This document shows positions 17,385 through 24,866 of a DNA stretch of 64,000 bases, piece by piece (the first letter of the stretch is position 1; each line of letters begins with the position of its first letter). The DNA is from Planctomycetota bacterium (GTDB lineage: Bacteria; Planctomycetota; UBA1135; GCA-002686595): assembly GCA_014237855.1 (NCBI GenBank), contig JABACD010000010.1, positions 124,001 through 188,000 on the forward strand. Direction: 5' to 3'. Below the pieces are notes generated by a model. It saw only the letters and a program-made list of their open reading frames with translations. It made no database searches and had not been told where the DNA came from. Both the position numbers and the translations under genes were made by a program.

Positions 17385-19619
17385 TCAGGGACCGATGGAG
17401 AAGTAGATCGCGTTCGAGAGTCCCGAGCCGCTGCCGGACATGGGGTCACGGTACCAGTACTGTCCGTAGATCTCGGCCCCGGGTATCAGCCCTCCATCGA
17501 TGCCGCTCTGAATCCTGGCATTGAAGTCGTAGCTGAAGTTACCCGAGCAATCAGGCAGCACCGGATTCCCCGCTGAGTTCTGGGGAGCGGTTCGCGTCAG
17601 GGGCGCGGATACGCAGAGCGTGCCGTCGCTGAACGGGTTGAAGGCGGGTGCGTACCCGTAGAACATGATCCCGTTCTTGTTGTTGACCACCTCACTGGCG
17701 GTGATGTCGAAGGTCAGGGCCGAGGTGGCGCTGGCGACTCCGCTGGAGCCGATCTGGGCTCCACAGCCAGAGGAGTTGATCTTCGCCGTGCAGTAGGTAC
17801 CCGGGTCGTCACTGGAGGGGAGGAAGAACACCGGGTTGGTGTAGGCGGTCACGGAGCCACCCTGGCTGTAGGCGCGGACCCATGAGTTGACAGAGGTCTC
17901 GAGGGGAGTTGAGCACTCGAAGACACCCTGTCCGGTCAGCGGACCACTCTGACACAGGGTACTCTCGGAGCCATCCCCGGCGCGGCCCGTGAAGATCGAG
18001 ATCGTGCTGGTGTCTGCACCGAAGTTGTAGTGGACGCGAGCCGTGTAGTTCGTGGGGCCCGTGTGCGGTGGCAGGGGATGCATGGATCCCATCGGGATCG
18101 ATGAGCCACCGAGCCCAGCCTCCATGATCAGTACGTGTCCGTTGGAGATGAAGTGGCGCCCGCCGCGAAGCGCAGCGTGGACGCCATTGACGCTGAACTC
18201 CCCCGGCTCGAGCAGGACGTTGTTGGAGCCAAAGGCTGTGGCCTCGTCATGGGTGTCACTGCCGGAGTAGGCGTAGAGCAGGCGTCCATCGAGGAGCCAG
18301 TCGATCCAGCGTCCCACATCACCGCCCTGGCCGCTCTGGGTGGCGCCGTTCCAGACCTCGACGCCATGCAGGGCGTTGGCCTCGATGCCCTGGGTGGAGT
18401 CGTAGCTGTTCCACCCGAACTCACCAGCCGTGGGGTGATGAGCGATCGGGTACCCACCCTGAGAGCGAATGGTCGAGATGTTGGACGTGAAGGAGTTCAG
18501 CACATCGCTGAAGAGGCCGTCGCAGAAGCCGAGGAAGCCGTCCTCTCCTCCAGGAATACGGGCATTGATCTGGTGCGCGCCCATGTGGTTGGCGGATGTG
18601 AGCCCGAGGCAGAGGGCATTGGCCAGGTCGCTTCCGGACTGGGAGCCGACCTCGTCGCTCGAGAGCTCCAGATCGGGCATGACCAGGAAGCTACCATCTG
18701 TCTGGGCAGCGCATTCGGCGACAATGGCGTTGTACTCGCCCGAGCTGTTGACGCAGTAGCTGTGATCGGTGGCGGTGAACCAGTCGATCCCAAGGGCCTG
18801 GTACTGACTGCGGAGCTGGGCAAAGCTGAAGCTCCCCGAGGTCTGGAAGCTCTCGGCCGCACAGTTGCCTGATGGTGCGCAAGCTCCGGAGGCCTCGCCG
18901 TGGCAGGAGTGCACGTGCAGGTCTCCAGCATGGATGCTGGTCGCCGTTCCGGAGGTCTGGTAGCTGTTGGGTACGCTCAAAGGCGGGGCCATGAGGGTCA
19001 CCGCACGGCTGGTTGTCGACGTCCCACCAAGTCCGTTCGGGCCCGACCAGGCGACTTGGATGACGACCTCACGGGTGGATCCTACGGGGTCCTCCGGTGC
19101 AAAGACCTGGTCCATGTGCAGAGGGAAGTCCAGCTGGATGTAGGGTCTCATGCGACCCGCTGCGTATTCTTCTTCTATCGCGTTCAGCCGAACCGCAACC
19201 TCTCGTGCGATGTCCACGACTTCATGGCCCGCGAACTCGGGGGCATCAGCCGCTGCAAAGTAACGAGTATCATCGGGCCTGTGGTTGTGAGGCATGCGCT
19301 CGATGAGAGCACTCACCTCCGCGAAGCGAGGGTCGCCCATCAATTCGACTTCCAGAGGTTCGTTGTGAATCACGTAGCCCGAGGAACTGACCGTGAGCTC
19401 TTCCAGGCGGACCGTCTCCTCGGAGTCCAGCGGGGTGTGAAAGAAGGCTGCTGTCTCCACAGTCGAGACCACGCGGATCTGTGTCGGGGTGAAGGGGATC
19501 AATACCGGTTCAGCTGCCTCAGCGGGCTGCCGTTCGCCGACTTGAGCCCAGACGAGAATGCTGGCAGAGAGCACGAGCATGGGGCCGATCAAGGCCGAGG
19601 AGCGCAGGTGATTCTTCAT
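17385..19619 (-). CDS. Secreted PHP-like (DUF3604-type) protein with C-terminal module
   Basis: Exported protein of 744 aa. The ATG at 19619 starts a signal peptide (MKNHLRSSALIGPMLVLSAS...). The middle holds a PHP-type metallophosphoesterase signature as in DUF3604: GDLHVHSCHG, later FTATDHSYCVN, PDLELSSDEVG and GAHQINARIPGG, i.e. the first His-x-His, a second Asp-His and further acidic/His ligands. The N-terminal ~200 residues are beta-rich and unassigned. The last ~140 residues (YCTAKINSSGCGAQIG... to QYWYRDP...GLSNAIYFSIGP) form a module that recurs at the C-terminus of the next gene upstream. The protein is probably extracellular or surface-bound. Hydrolase activity is inferred from the motif only. 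The preceding gene is separated by a strong hairpin. Confidence 0.78.
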   Translation of the reverse strand: MKNHLRSSALIGPMLVLSASILVWAQVGERQPAEAAEPVLIPFTPTQIRVVSTVETAAFFHTPLDSEETVRLEELTVSSSGYVIHNEPLEVELMGDPRFAEVSALIERMPHNHRPDDTRYFAAADAPEFAGHEVVDIAREVAVRLNAIEEEYAAGRMRPYIQLDFPLHMDQVFAPEDPVGSTREVVIQVAWSGPNGLGGTSTTSRAVTLMAPPLSVPNSYQTSGTATSIHAGDLHVHSCHGEASGACAPSGNCAAESFQTSGSFSFAQLRSQYQALGIDWFTATDHSYCVNSSGEYNAIVAECAAQTDGSFLVMPDLELSSDEVGSQSGSDLANALCLGLTSANHMGAHQINARIPGGEDGFLGFCDGLFSDVLNSFTSNISTIRSQGGYPIAHHPTAGEFGWNSYDSTQGIEANALHGVEVWNGATQSGQGGDVGRWIDWLLDGRLLYAYSGSDTHDEATAFGSNNVLLEPGEFSVNGVHAALRGGRHFISNGHVLIMEAGLGGSSIPMGSMHPLPPHTGPTNYTARVHYNFGADTSTISIFTGRAGDGSESTLCQSGPLTGQGVFECSTPLETSVNSWVRAYSQGGSVTAYTNPVFFLPSSDDPGTYCTAKINSSGCGAQIGSSGVASATSALTFDITASEVVNNKNGIMFYGYAPAFNPFSDGTLCVSAPLTRTAPQNSAGNPVLPDCSGNFSYDFNARIQSGIDGGLIPGAEIYGQYWYRDPMSGSGSGLSNAIYFSIGP

Positions 19620-19671
19620 TGCTGCTGTGGAGGGCCGAACCTGTTCGTCTTGAGGGGAGAGGGCGAACTCC

Positions 19672-19704
19672 CTCGTGAGTGCATCTGAGGGATGCACCCA
19701 CGAG
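19672..19704 (-). terminator. 13-bp stem between two secreted-protein genes
   Basis: Inverted repeat CTCGTGAGTGCAT / ATGCACCCACGAG with a 7-base loop; in the - strand transcript all 13 pairs form, one of them G-U. It begins 27 bases after the stop at 19731 and lies in the leader of the following gene (start 19619), so it could be a terminator or an attenuator. Confidence 0.6.
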
Positions 19705-19730
19705 GAAGCTTCATGCGAGGCTGGATGCAA

Positions 19731-20756
19731 TCAGGGGCAGAAGACCGCGTTGGTGGCATCCGACAGGTTGAAGCCAGCGCCGCCTGCGGCGACGTCGCGG
19801 AACCAGCACTGGAAGTTCTGCTCCACGCCGGGAATGATCACGGTGCCGCTGGGCAGGTTGTTGAAATCAAGGGCCTGATTGAAGACACCGGATCCATTGG
19901 AGATCAGGATGCCCAGTCGCTTGATGGCGCCACCGACGCAGCGAATTCCGTCGCCCAGGGGGAGCGATACCTGGTTCGGTCCAACGAAGAAGATCCCCGG
20001 CTTGTTGGCGGGTGCGCCTGAAGCTGAGAGAGCAAAGTTGTTGTCGGACATGAAGCTCGAGCCACTGGTCGCAATCACAGCACCGCTACCCGCGCTGTTC
20101 GGAGTGACGGGGCAGTAGTTGGCGGGGGTGGCGCAGGTGTAGTGGGCTGTCGTGGTGCCCACCAGCGTGATGGTCGCGCTGATGCCGCTGGTCGGATCCG
20201 TGAAATCAAAGAAGGTATTCATCGGAGAGACGAAGTCGAGATCACTGCCATTGCGGGTGACCGTGCCGGAGGTCGGCGACGCCGGACCGAGGGTCCCTGT
20301 CAGATCTGTGACTGTCTGGCCGCCAACCAGGGGCGTGACGGTAAGCGTTCCGGAGATCACCTCGAGCACCGAGGATGTGCTGAAGTTGCCCATCGAATCC
20401 ACAGAGAACGGATCCGATGTGATCGAGAAGCGCATGTTGGTGACGTCAACCGTGGCGAGCGGGGGGAGCAGCGGGAGCGGGTTGGGGACGACCCCTGAGA
20501 GGTTGGGTGTCACCAGCATGTCTGCTTCTTGCCAGGTGCCGCTTCCCACAGGGTTGCCTCCGCCTCCAAGGATGAGTCCTGCGGTCCCTGTCACCTGGAA
20601 GGAGTTGCTGGGGTTGCCGTTCAGCGGCCCCAGTGAAGTGGTTCCACTCCAGGTGTAGCTGCTTGCGCTTTGCTCGATCGTGAATTGAAAAATCTGGGCC
20701 TCGGCGGAAGCGCCTAGCAGCGCGAGTGCGAGGAGACTTGTTGAGAGGGATCTCAT
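19731..20756 (-). CDS. Secreted protein with shared C-terminal module, function unknown
   Basis: 341-aa exported protein with a clear signal peptide (MRSLSTSLLALALLGASAEAQ). Residues about 20-205 are Ser/Thr/Gly-rich beta strands with no family I recognise; low-complexity composition resembles PEP-CTERM-type exported proteins, but no such anchor is present. Residues about 210-341 match the C-terminal module of the downstream protein ending at 17385. Shared features are an opening YC...NSxGxGAxI, an internal GIxFxG, then DGxxCV and a terminal WFRD-x(8-10)-LSDATNAVF. The two genes lie in the same orientation with only 111 bases between them, suggesting common export or attachment. The ATG at 20756 lacks a Shine-Dalgarno sequence, as is common in this window. 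Confidence 0.72.
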   Translation of the reverse strand: MRSLSTSLLALALLGASAEAQIFQFTIEQSASSYTWSGTTSLGPLNGNPSNSFQVTGTAGLILGGGGNPVGSGTWQEADMLVTPNLSGVVPNPLPLLPPLATVDVTNMRFSITSDPFSVDSMGNFSTSSVLEVISGTLTVTPLVGGQTVTDLTGTLGPASPTSGTVTRNGSDLDFVSPMNTFFDFTDPTSGISATITLVGTTTAHYTCATPANYCPVTPNSAGSGAVIATSGSSFMSDNNFALSASGAPANKPGIFFVGPNQVSLPLGDGIRCVGGAIKRLGILISNGSGVFNQALDFNNLPSGTVIIPGVEQNFQCWFRDVAAGGAGFNLSDATNAVFCP

Positions 20757-21035
20757 GATGTCTTGAACCGATTGAGGGGCTGTTTTGGGGATAGGGGGCC
20801 CTCACGGGCGTGGAACTGAGGGGTGAATCTCGAAGGAATTCTCTCCTAAGACTATCAGGGTCCCGGAGATCTGGGGAGTAGAAGACAGGCTGACTGTGCT
20901 CCCTGGTTGCCTATCGAGGGTAGAAATCGGGTAGGCGACAACTCGTCCGTATTCTGAGGAGCTCAAGAGGACCAGCGTGCCTCGGTGAACTGGACCTTCC
21001 CTCGAGCCCGAGGATTTCATAGTTTTCCTGCCCAG

Positions 21036-21833
21036 ATGCCCCCACGATTCTTGATAGCTGTTCCGCTTGCGCTCGGTGCTGGCGTGTGTTCTTCATGCGC
21101 ATCGAGCAGCGATAAGGTCATTCCTGAGCTGACCGAAGAGCCCTGGAGGCTGACTCGCAAGGGAACCAGCGCGGTCTCATTGAACCTGGGCGTGGGCAGC
21201 GACTACAGCGTGGATTCAACCGTGGCCGTCGTCGGGGCGAACTTTGGCGAGCCGAGCCAGTTATATGGCGACATGATCGGCCGCTATGGCATTGGTGTGC
21301 AGTTCGAGCACTTCGTCCTCGATGACTGGATGATGTTCATCGGTGGAGACCATCGAGTCTTCGAGCCCGATCTGGGGGACCCCAACATCACCTTTGGTGA
21401 GGCATCTCAGACCGAGTATTTCCTCGGAACTCGCTACTACCTGCCCATGAGATGGCTGGACAGCCAGCGCTTGCGACCCTTCTTGCAGTCAAAACTGACC
21501 CATATTCCAAAGGTCAAGTTCGACATGACGACACGGCTGGAGTTCGACCCCCCGTTGAACGACGCGGTCATGGTTGCGCCTTACTCGGGTAGCGACTACT
21601 GGTCCCTGGGTGCTGGAGGAGGGCTCACCTATCAGTTCACGGATAGTCTGCTGCTCTCCTGGGGGTTCTTCTATGAGTGGCCGCTTGGAACCTCCGAGGG
21701 GCGCTCGAAGTCTGAACTGGTCGAGGCGACTGGCAACGAGTTCGTCGATAACCTGCTCGATGGCCTGGAGTACGACGTGGAGATCAAGCCCCAGGGCTGG
21801 ATCGCCTACTTGAATCTCAGCTACGCCTTCTGA
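21036..21833 (+). CDS. Outer-membrane beta-barrel protein (putative lipoprotein)
   Basis: 265-aa exported protein. The ATG at 21036 begins a signal sequence (PPRFLIAVPLALGAGVCSSCASSS) containing cysteines that could be lipidated, although the lipobox is not canonical. The rest alternates hydrophobic and polar residues in short strands separated by Asp/Gly turns (SLNLGVGSDYS, YGIGVQFEHFVLDDW, YWSLGAGGGLTYQF, SLLLSWGFFYEW). It ends in an aromatic C-terminal strand, IAYLNLSYAF, a signature recognised by the outer-membrane assembly machinery. This suggests a small barrel of about eight to ten strands. No specific family is recognised. The 279 bases upstream are shared with the divergent gene starting at 20756. 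The end overlaps the convergent PAP2-like gene by 13 bases. Confidence 0.72.
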   Translation: MPPRFLIAVPLALGAGVCSSCASSSDKVIPELTEEPWRLTRKGTSAVSLNLGVGSDYSVDSTVAVVGANFGEPSQLYGDMIGRYGIGVQFEHFVLDDWMMFIGGDHRVFEPDLGDPNITFGEASQTEYFLGTRYYLPMRWLDSQRLRPFLQSKLTHIPKVKFDMTTRLEFDPPLNDAVMVAPYSGSDYWSLGAGGGLTYQFTDSLLLSWGFFYEWPLGTSEGRSKSELVEATGNEFVDNLLDGLEYDVEIKPQGWIAYLNLSYAF

Positions 21834-22633
21834 AGCGAGTCGCTCTCCATGGCGACCAGTAAGCGGCGTAGATAGAACTGCCAGAAAGCCAGACTGAGCA
21901 GCACTCCAGTCCAGACGTCCAGGAAGAAGTGTTGCTTGGTCGTCATGATGCTCGTGCACAACGCGACCCATGTCACGAAGGAGATGGTCGTCAGGACTCG
22001 ATCCATTCGACCGCGTCTCCATAGCCGGTGGCGGTCGGTTCGCATTCGAGTGAAGTGAGACCAGCTCATGACCATGTTGAGACTCAAGGAGACGTGCAGG
22101 CTGGGCCAGGCGTTCCAGGGTGCATCAACCTGGTAGAGGTGGGCATAGGTGGCCTGTACGAGCTCGCTACTGGTGGGGAGCAAGCTCTCCATCTGCTCAC
22201 GTATGTAGATCTCCGTGGGCAGGACCAGGAAGATGATCCAGGTGACCAGTGAGATCAGGACCTGAGCCTGAAACTGGTAGAGCAGGGCCTCGACCCCTCT
22301 TCGGCCTCGTGGGGCGAGTAGGAACGTGATCGGCCAGTACAGGTACAGGGTCATGTAGACGAAGATCGTCCAGGGCATTGCCGGAAACCAGACATCGAGC
22401 GCGGTCGTCGAGTCCCAGACAGAGACCTCGCGCCACCCTGCGATCCTCAAGACCCCGAGGTAGCCACCACCGATCACCACCAGGTGCAGCAGAAGAATGG
22501 CGAGGCGTGCCCAGCCGGTGGAGCCGCGTGCGGCCAGGTGCCACACGGGAGAGTTGACTGCCCAGACACGGGCGGGTCGGAATTGTGGGTCTTCGTGGGG
22601 CACTGGGCCGCCAAGCCTACGGGATGGGCGCAA
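21821..22633 (-). CDS. PAP2-like integral membrane protein (inositolphosphorylceramide-synthase type)
   Basis: Up to 270 aa with about six transmembrane segments. The PAP2 superfamily catalytic motifs are present in the form used by IPC/sphingolipid-head-group transferases and AUR1-like enzymes: NAWPSLHVSLS (C2) and SIMTTKQHFFLDVWTG (C3, His and Asp). The reaction is therefore probably lipid phosphate or phospho-head-group transfer or hydrolysis at the membrane face. The start is uncertain. A TTG at 22633 gives the longest frame; GTG codons at 22603 and further in (VWHLAARG) would give shorter proteins without changing the membrane core. It lies 23 bases after the M50-like protease gene in the same direction and probably forms an operon with it. 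Confidence 0.78.
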   Translation of the reverse strand: MRPSRRLGGPVPHEDPQFRPARVWAVNSPVWHLAARGSTGWARLAILLLHLVVIGGGYLGVLRIAGWREVSVWDSTTALDVWFPAMPWTIFVYMTLYLYWPITFLLAPRGRRGVEALLYQFQAQVLISLVTWIIFLVLPTEIYIREQMESLLPTSSELVQATYAHLYQVDAPWNAWPSLHVSLSLNMVMSWSHFTRMRTDRHRLWRRGRMDRVLTTISFVTWVALCTSIMTTKQHFFLDVWTGVLLSLAFWQFYLRRLLVAMESDSLQKA

Positions 22634-22656
22634 CGATCGGCAGCCCCTGGTGATGA

Positions 22657-23412
22657 CTACTGGGCAGCTTCGCGATGATGAAGGATCCAGAGACCGATCA
22701 CGATGGGCGCAACGGCTGTCGCGGCGACTGTCATCAAGAGGGCCCAGCCCTCCAGGGAAGTACCTGACCAGTGAGCCAGGAGTAGGTAGTCATTCTCCAG
22801 ACCGAAGCTGCCGCTGTAGGCATAGCTCTCGCGGGCATCTGAGCTGGCGAGCAAGCTCGCAGTGAGAGCCAGGTTGTGCCCGATCAAGGTCCAACCGAGG
22901 ACGGAATAGAGTGCTCGCTCGACGTACCCGCTGCTGAATCCACCGGAGAGGGCCCGGCCCAGAAAGACACCGCCAAGAACCAGCTCGACCAGGTGCCCGC
23001 TGAGGAGGTGCCAACCCTCACGAAGTCCACTCAGGCAGAGCACGGGGAGAATCGTGGAGGCCAACGCCAGGTAGATGTAGCGTTGCGGTGCCTGGGCCTT
23101 GAAGTGAGTCACGGCGACGATCGCAGCCCAGACGAAGAAGGCCAAGATCAGGCTCTGTTGGCCCTGCATGGTTGCGGCCTCAGCGGTGATGCCGAGAGCG
23201 GGGACCGCAGGGACCCCGGTCAACCAGGCGGCTGCGGTGTGGCCCATCTCATGCGCGAGTGCACGAAAGTACCAGCCCATCAGCTCGAGCAGCGGTGTCG
23301 CCGCGAAGATCGGAGCCAGGGCCAGGCCAATCAGCAGATAGAACCACTCCTCGGGCATTCCGAAGAGGCGCGGACGTACCGCACCCGTATTGTGTCGATA
23401 GGCGAGGGTCAA
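22657..23412 (-). CDS. M50-like integral membrane metallopeptidase homologue
   Basis: 251-aa polytopic membrane protein with a zinc-binding HExxH motif embedded in the second hydrophobic segment (ALAHEMGHTAAAWLTG; His54, Glu55, His58), as in site-2-type proteases. About six membrane segments are predicted. The usual distal LDG/NPDG aspartate motif is not obvious, so the third ligand and the activity are unproven. I keep the TTG start at 23412 because GGAG lies 6 bases upstream; an ATG at 23358 (MPEEWFYLL) would remove 18 hydrophilic residues. The PAP2-like gene follows at 23 bases. Both could act on envelope lipids or membrane proteins, but this link is inference. Confidence 0.65.
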   Translation of the reverse strand: MTLAYRHNTGAVRPRLFGMPEEWFYLLIGLALAPIFAATPLLELMGWYFRALAHEMGHTAAAWLTGVPAVPALGITAEAATMQGQQSLILAFFVWAAIVAVTHFKAQAPQRYIYLALASTILPVLCLSGLREGWHLLSGHLVELVLGGVFLGRALSGGFSSGYVERALYSVLGWTLIGHNLALTASLLASSDARESYAYSGSFGLENDYLLLAHWSGTSLEGWALLMTVAATAVAPIVIGLWILHHREAAQ

Positions 23413-23520
23413 TAGATGCTCCAGACGACCTGGATCTCGCGAACACCCCGGCAGTCAGGTCGGGGCTTCGGCAGGTGGGCTCGCCAGCCTTGAGGGGTTT
23501 CTCTGATTCGTCGCTAGAGG

Positions 23521-24684
23521 CTACTTCTGACTGTTCAGGAACCGGCCGAGCCGTTCGATGCCTTCCTTGATCTTGTCCATGGAGGTGGCGTAGCTGAAGC
23601 GAACATGTCCCTCCACCCCGAAGGCCGATCCAGGGACTGCGGCAACTCCCTCGGACTCGAGCAGGGCATCGCAGAAGGCTGAGCTATCGCCTCCGGACCA
23701 GTGCCCGGCGATCTCGGGGAAGACGTAGAAGGCGCCCTGGGGCGCCGGCGTGCGGAGCCCCAGCTCTACCAGGCTCTCTAGCATGTACTGGCGACGCTGG
23801 TCGAAGGCCTTGAGCATCACATCGAGCTCCGATGCATCCGTGCGTAGTGCAGCCTCGAAGGCCTCCTGACCGACGGCGTTGGGAGAGCCTGTCAGCTGGG
23901 AGTGAAGGCGTGCAACAGCTCCTGTGAGTGCTGGTGATCCCGCTACGAAGCCGATGCGATAGCCGGTCATGGCGTAGGTCTTGCTCGCACCATCGACGAT
24001 GACTGTGCGCTCTCGAGCGTCCTCGCTGTGCTGGACCGTGCTCTGATAGGGCTCGCCGTCGTAGACCAGACGGCCGTAGATCTCGTCCGATAGGATCCAG
24101 AGATCATGTTCCCGGGCAAACTCAGCGACCCTTGCCAGCTCTTCCTTCGAGTAGACGTATCCGCTGGGATTGTTGGGTGAGTTCAACATCAATCCACGCG
24201 TACGAGGTGTGACCGCGGCGTCGAGTGCCTCGAAGTCTGGGCCCATGTCAGGGCGGGGGGCGACCCCCACGGGGTCTCCACCTGCGAAGCGAACCTGCTC
24301 CACGTAACTGACCCAGGCGGGCAGGAGTAAGAGAACCTCGTCTCCATCGGAGACCAGGCTCAAGAGGACTCCAGACAGGGCGTGCTTGCCGCTGTGGCAG
24401 ACCGTGATCTGGTCCGCGCTGAATGCCACCCCGCGCGTGCGACTGAGGTAGTCAGCGACTGCCTGGCGCAGCTGGATGCGACCAGCCGCAGGGGTGTAGC
24501 GGATGCGCCCACCGTCGATGGCGGCCTTGGCAGCGGTACGCACGATCTCCGGAGAGTCGAAGTCCGGCTCCCCGGCGGTCATGTTTATTATGTCTCGGCC
24601 TGTGGCAGCCAGCTCCTTCGCGCGAGCATCCAGAGCCAGGGTCTGGGAGAGCGGGATGCGATCTACGCGCTCGTTGATCTTCAT
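23521..24684 (-). CDS. PLP-dependent class I/II aminotransferase (aspartate aminotransferase type)
   Basis: 387-aa cytosolic fold-type I aminotransferase, probably transferring amino groups between aspartate (or another amino acid) and 2-oxoglutarate. The Schiff-base lysine is Lys235 in DGASKTYAMTGYRIG. The cofactor-pyridine Asp is Asp200 (LSDEIYG), with Tyr203 beside it. The Asn of NSPNNPSG (171) and the carboxylate-binding Arg in VRFSYA are in place, and the N-terminal INMTAGEPDFDSP is typical of subgroup Ib. Length and motifs agree with thermostable AspC-like enzymes that often also act on prephenate; substrate preference cannot be decided. The ATG at 24684 has no Shine-Dalgarno sequence. 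The next genes on the - strand begin 108 bases downstream. Confidence 0.92.
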   Translation of the reverse strand: MKINERVDRIPLSQTLALDARAKELAATGRDIINMTAGEPDFDSPEIVRTAAKAAIDGGRIRYTPAAGRIQLRQAVADYLSRTRGVAFSADQITVCHSGKHALSGVLLSLVSDGDEVLLLLPAWVSYVEQVRFAGGDPVGVAPRPDMGPDFEALDAAVTPRTRGLMLNSPNNPSGYVYSKEELARVAEFAREHDLWILSDEIYGRLVYDGEPYQSTVQHSEDARERTVIVDGASKTYAMTGYRIGFVAGSPALTGAVARLHSQLTGSPNAVGQEAFEAALRTDASELDVMLKAFDQRRQYMLESLVELGLRTPAPQGAFYVFPEIAGHWSGGDSSAFCDALLESEGVAAVPGSAFGVEGHVRFSYATSMDKIKEGIERLGRFLNSQK

Positions 24685-24866
24685 GTGAGCATTCTGAGCC
24701 CCCCAACGGCGGGGTCAATACACCGCTGGGTTTCAGCTTGGTACTCTCCGGGAAGATCCGGCCAGGTGGGGCGTCTGGAGAGAATTCGGTGGGGAGTGCA
24801 GACTCCCCGGGCCTGACTCGTGAGAATCTCCCCCTTGCCATCTCTCAGAAACCCTTTCATCACCAC

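Noticed and set aside
20802..21020. 72-codon open frame on the - strand in the divergent intergenic region
   Set aside because: No signal peptide, no family, no ribosome binding site; it lies where promoters of two divergent genes are expected.
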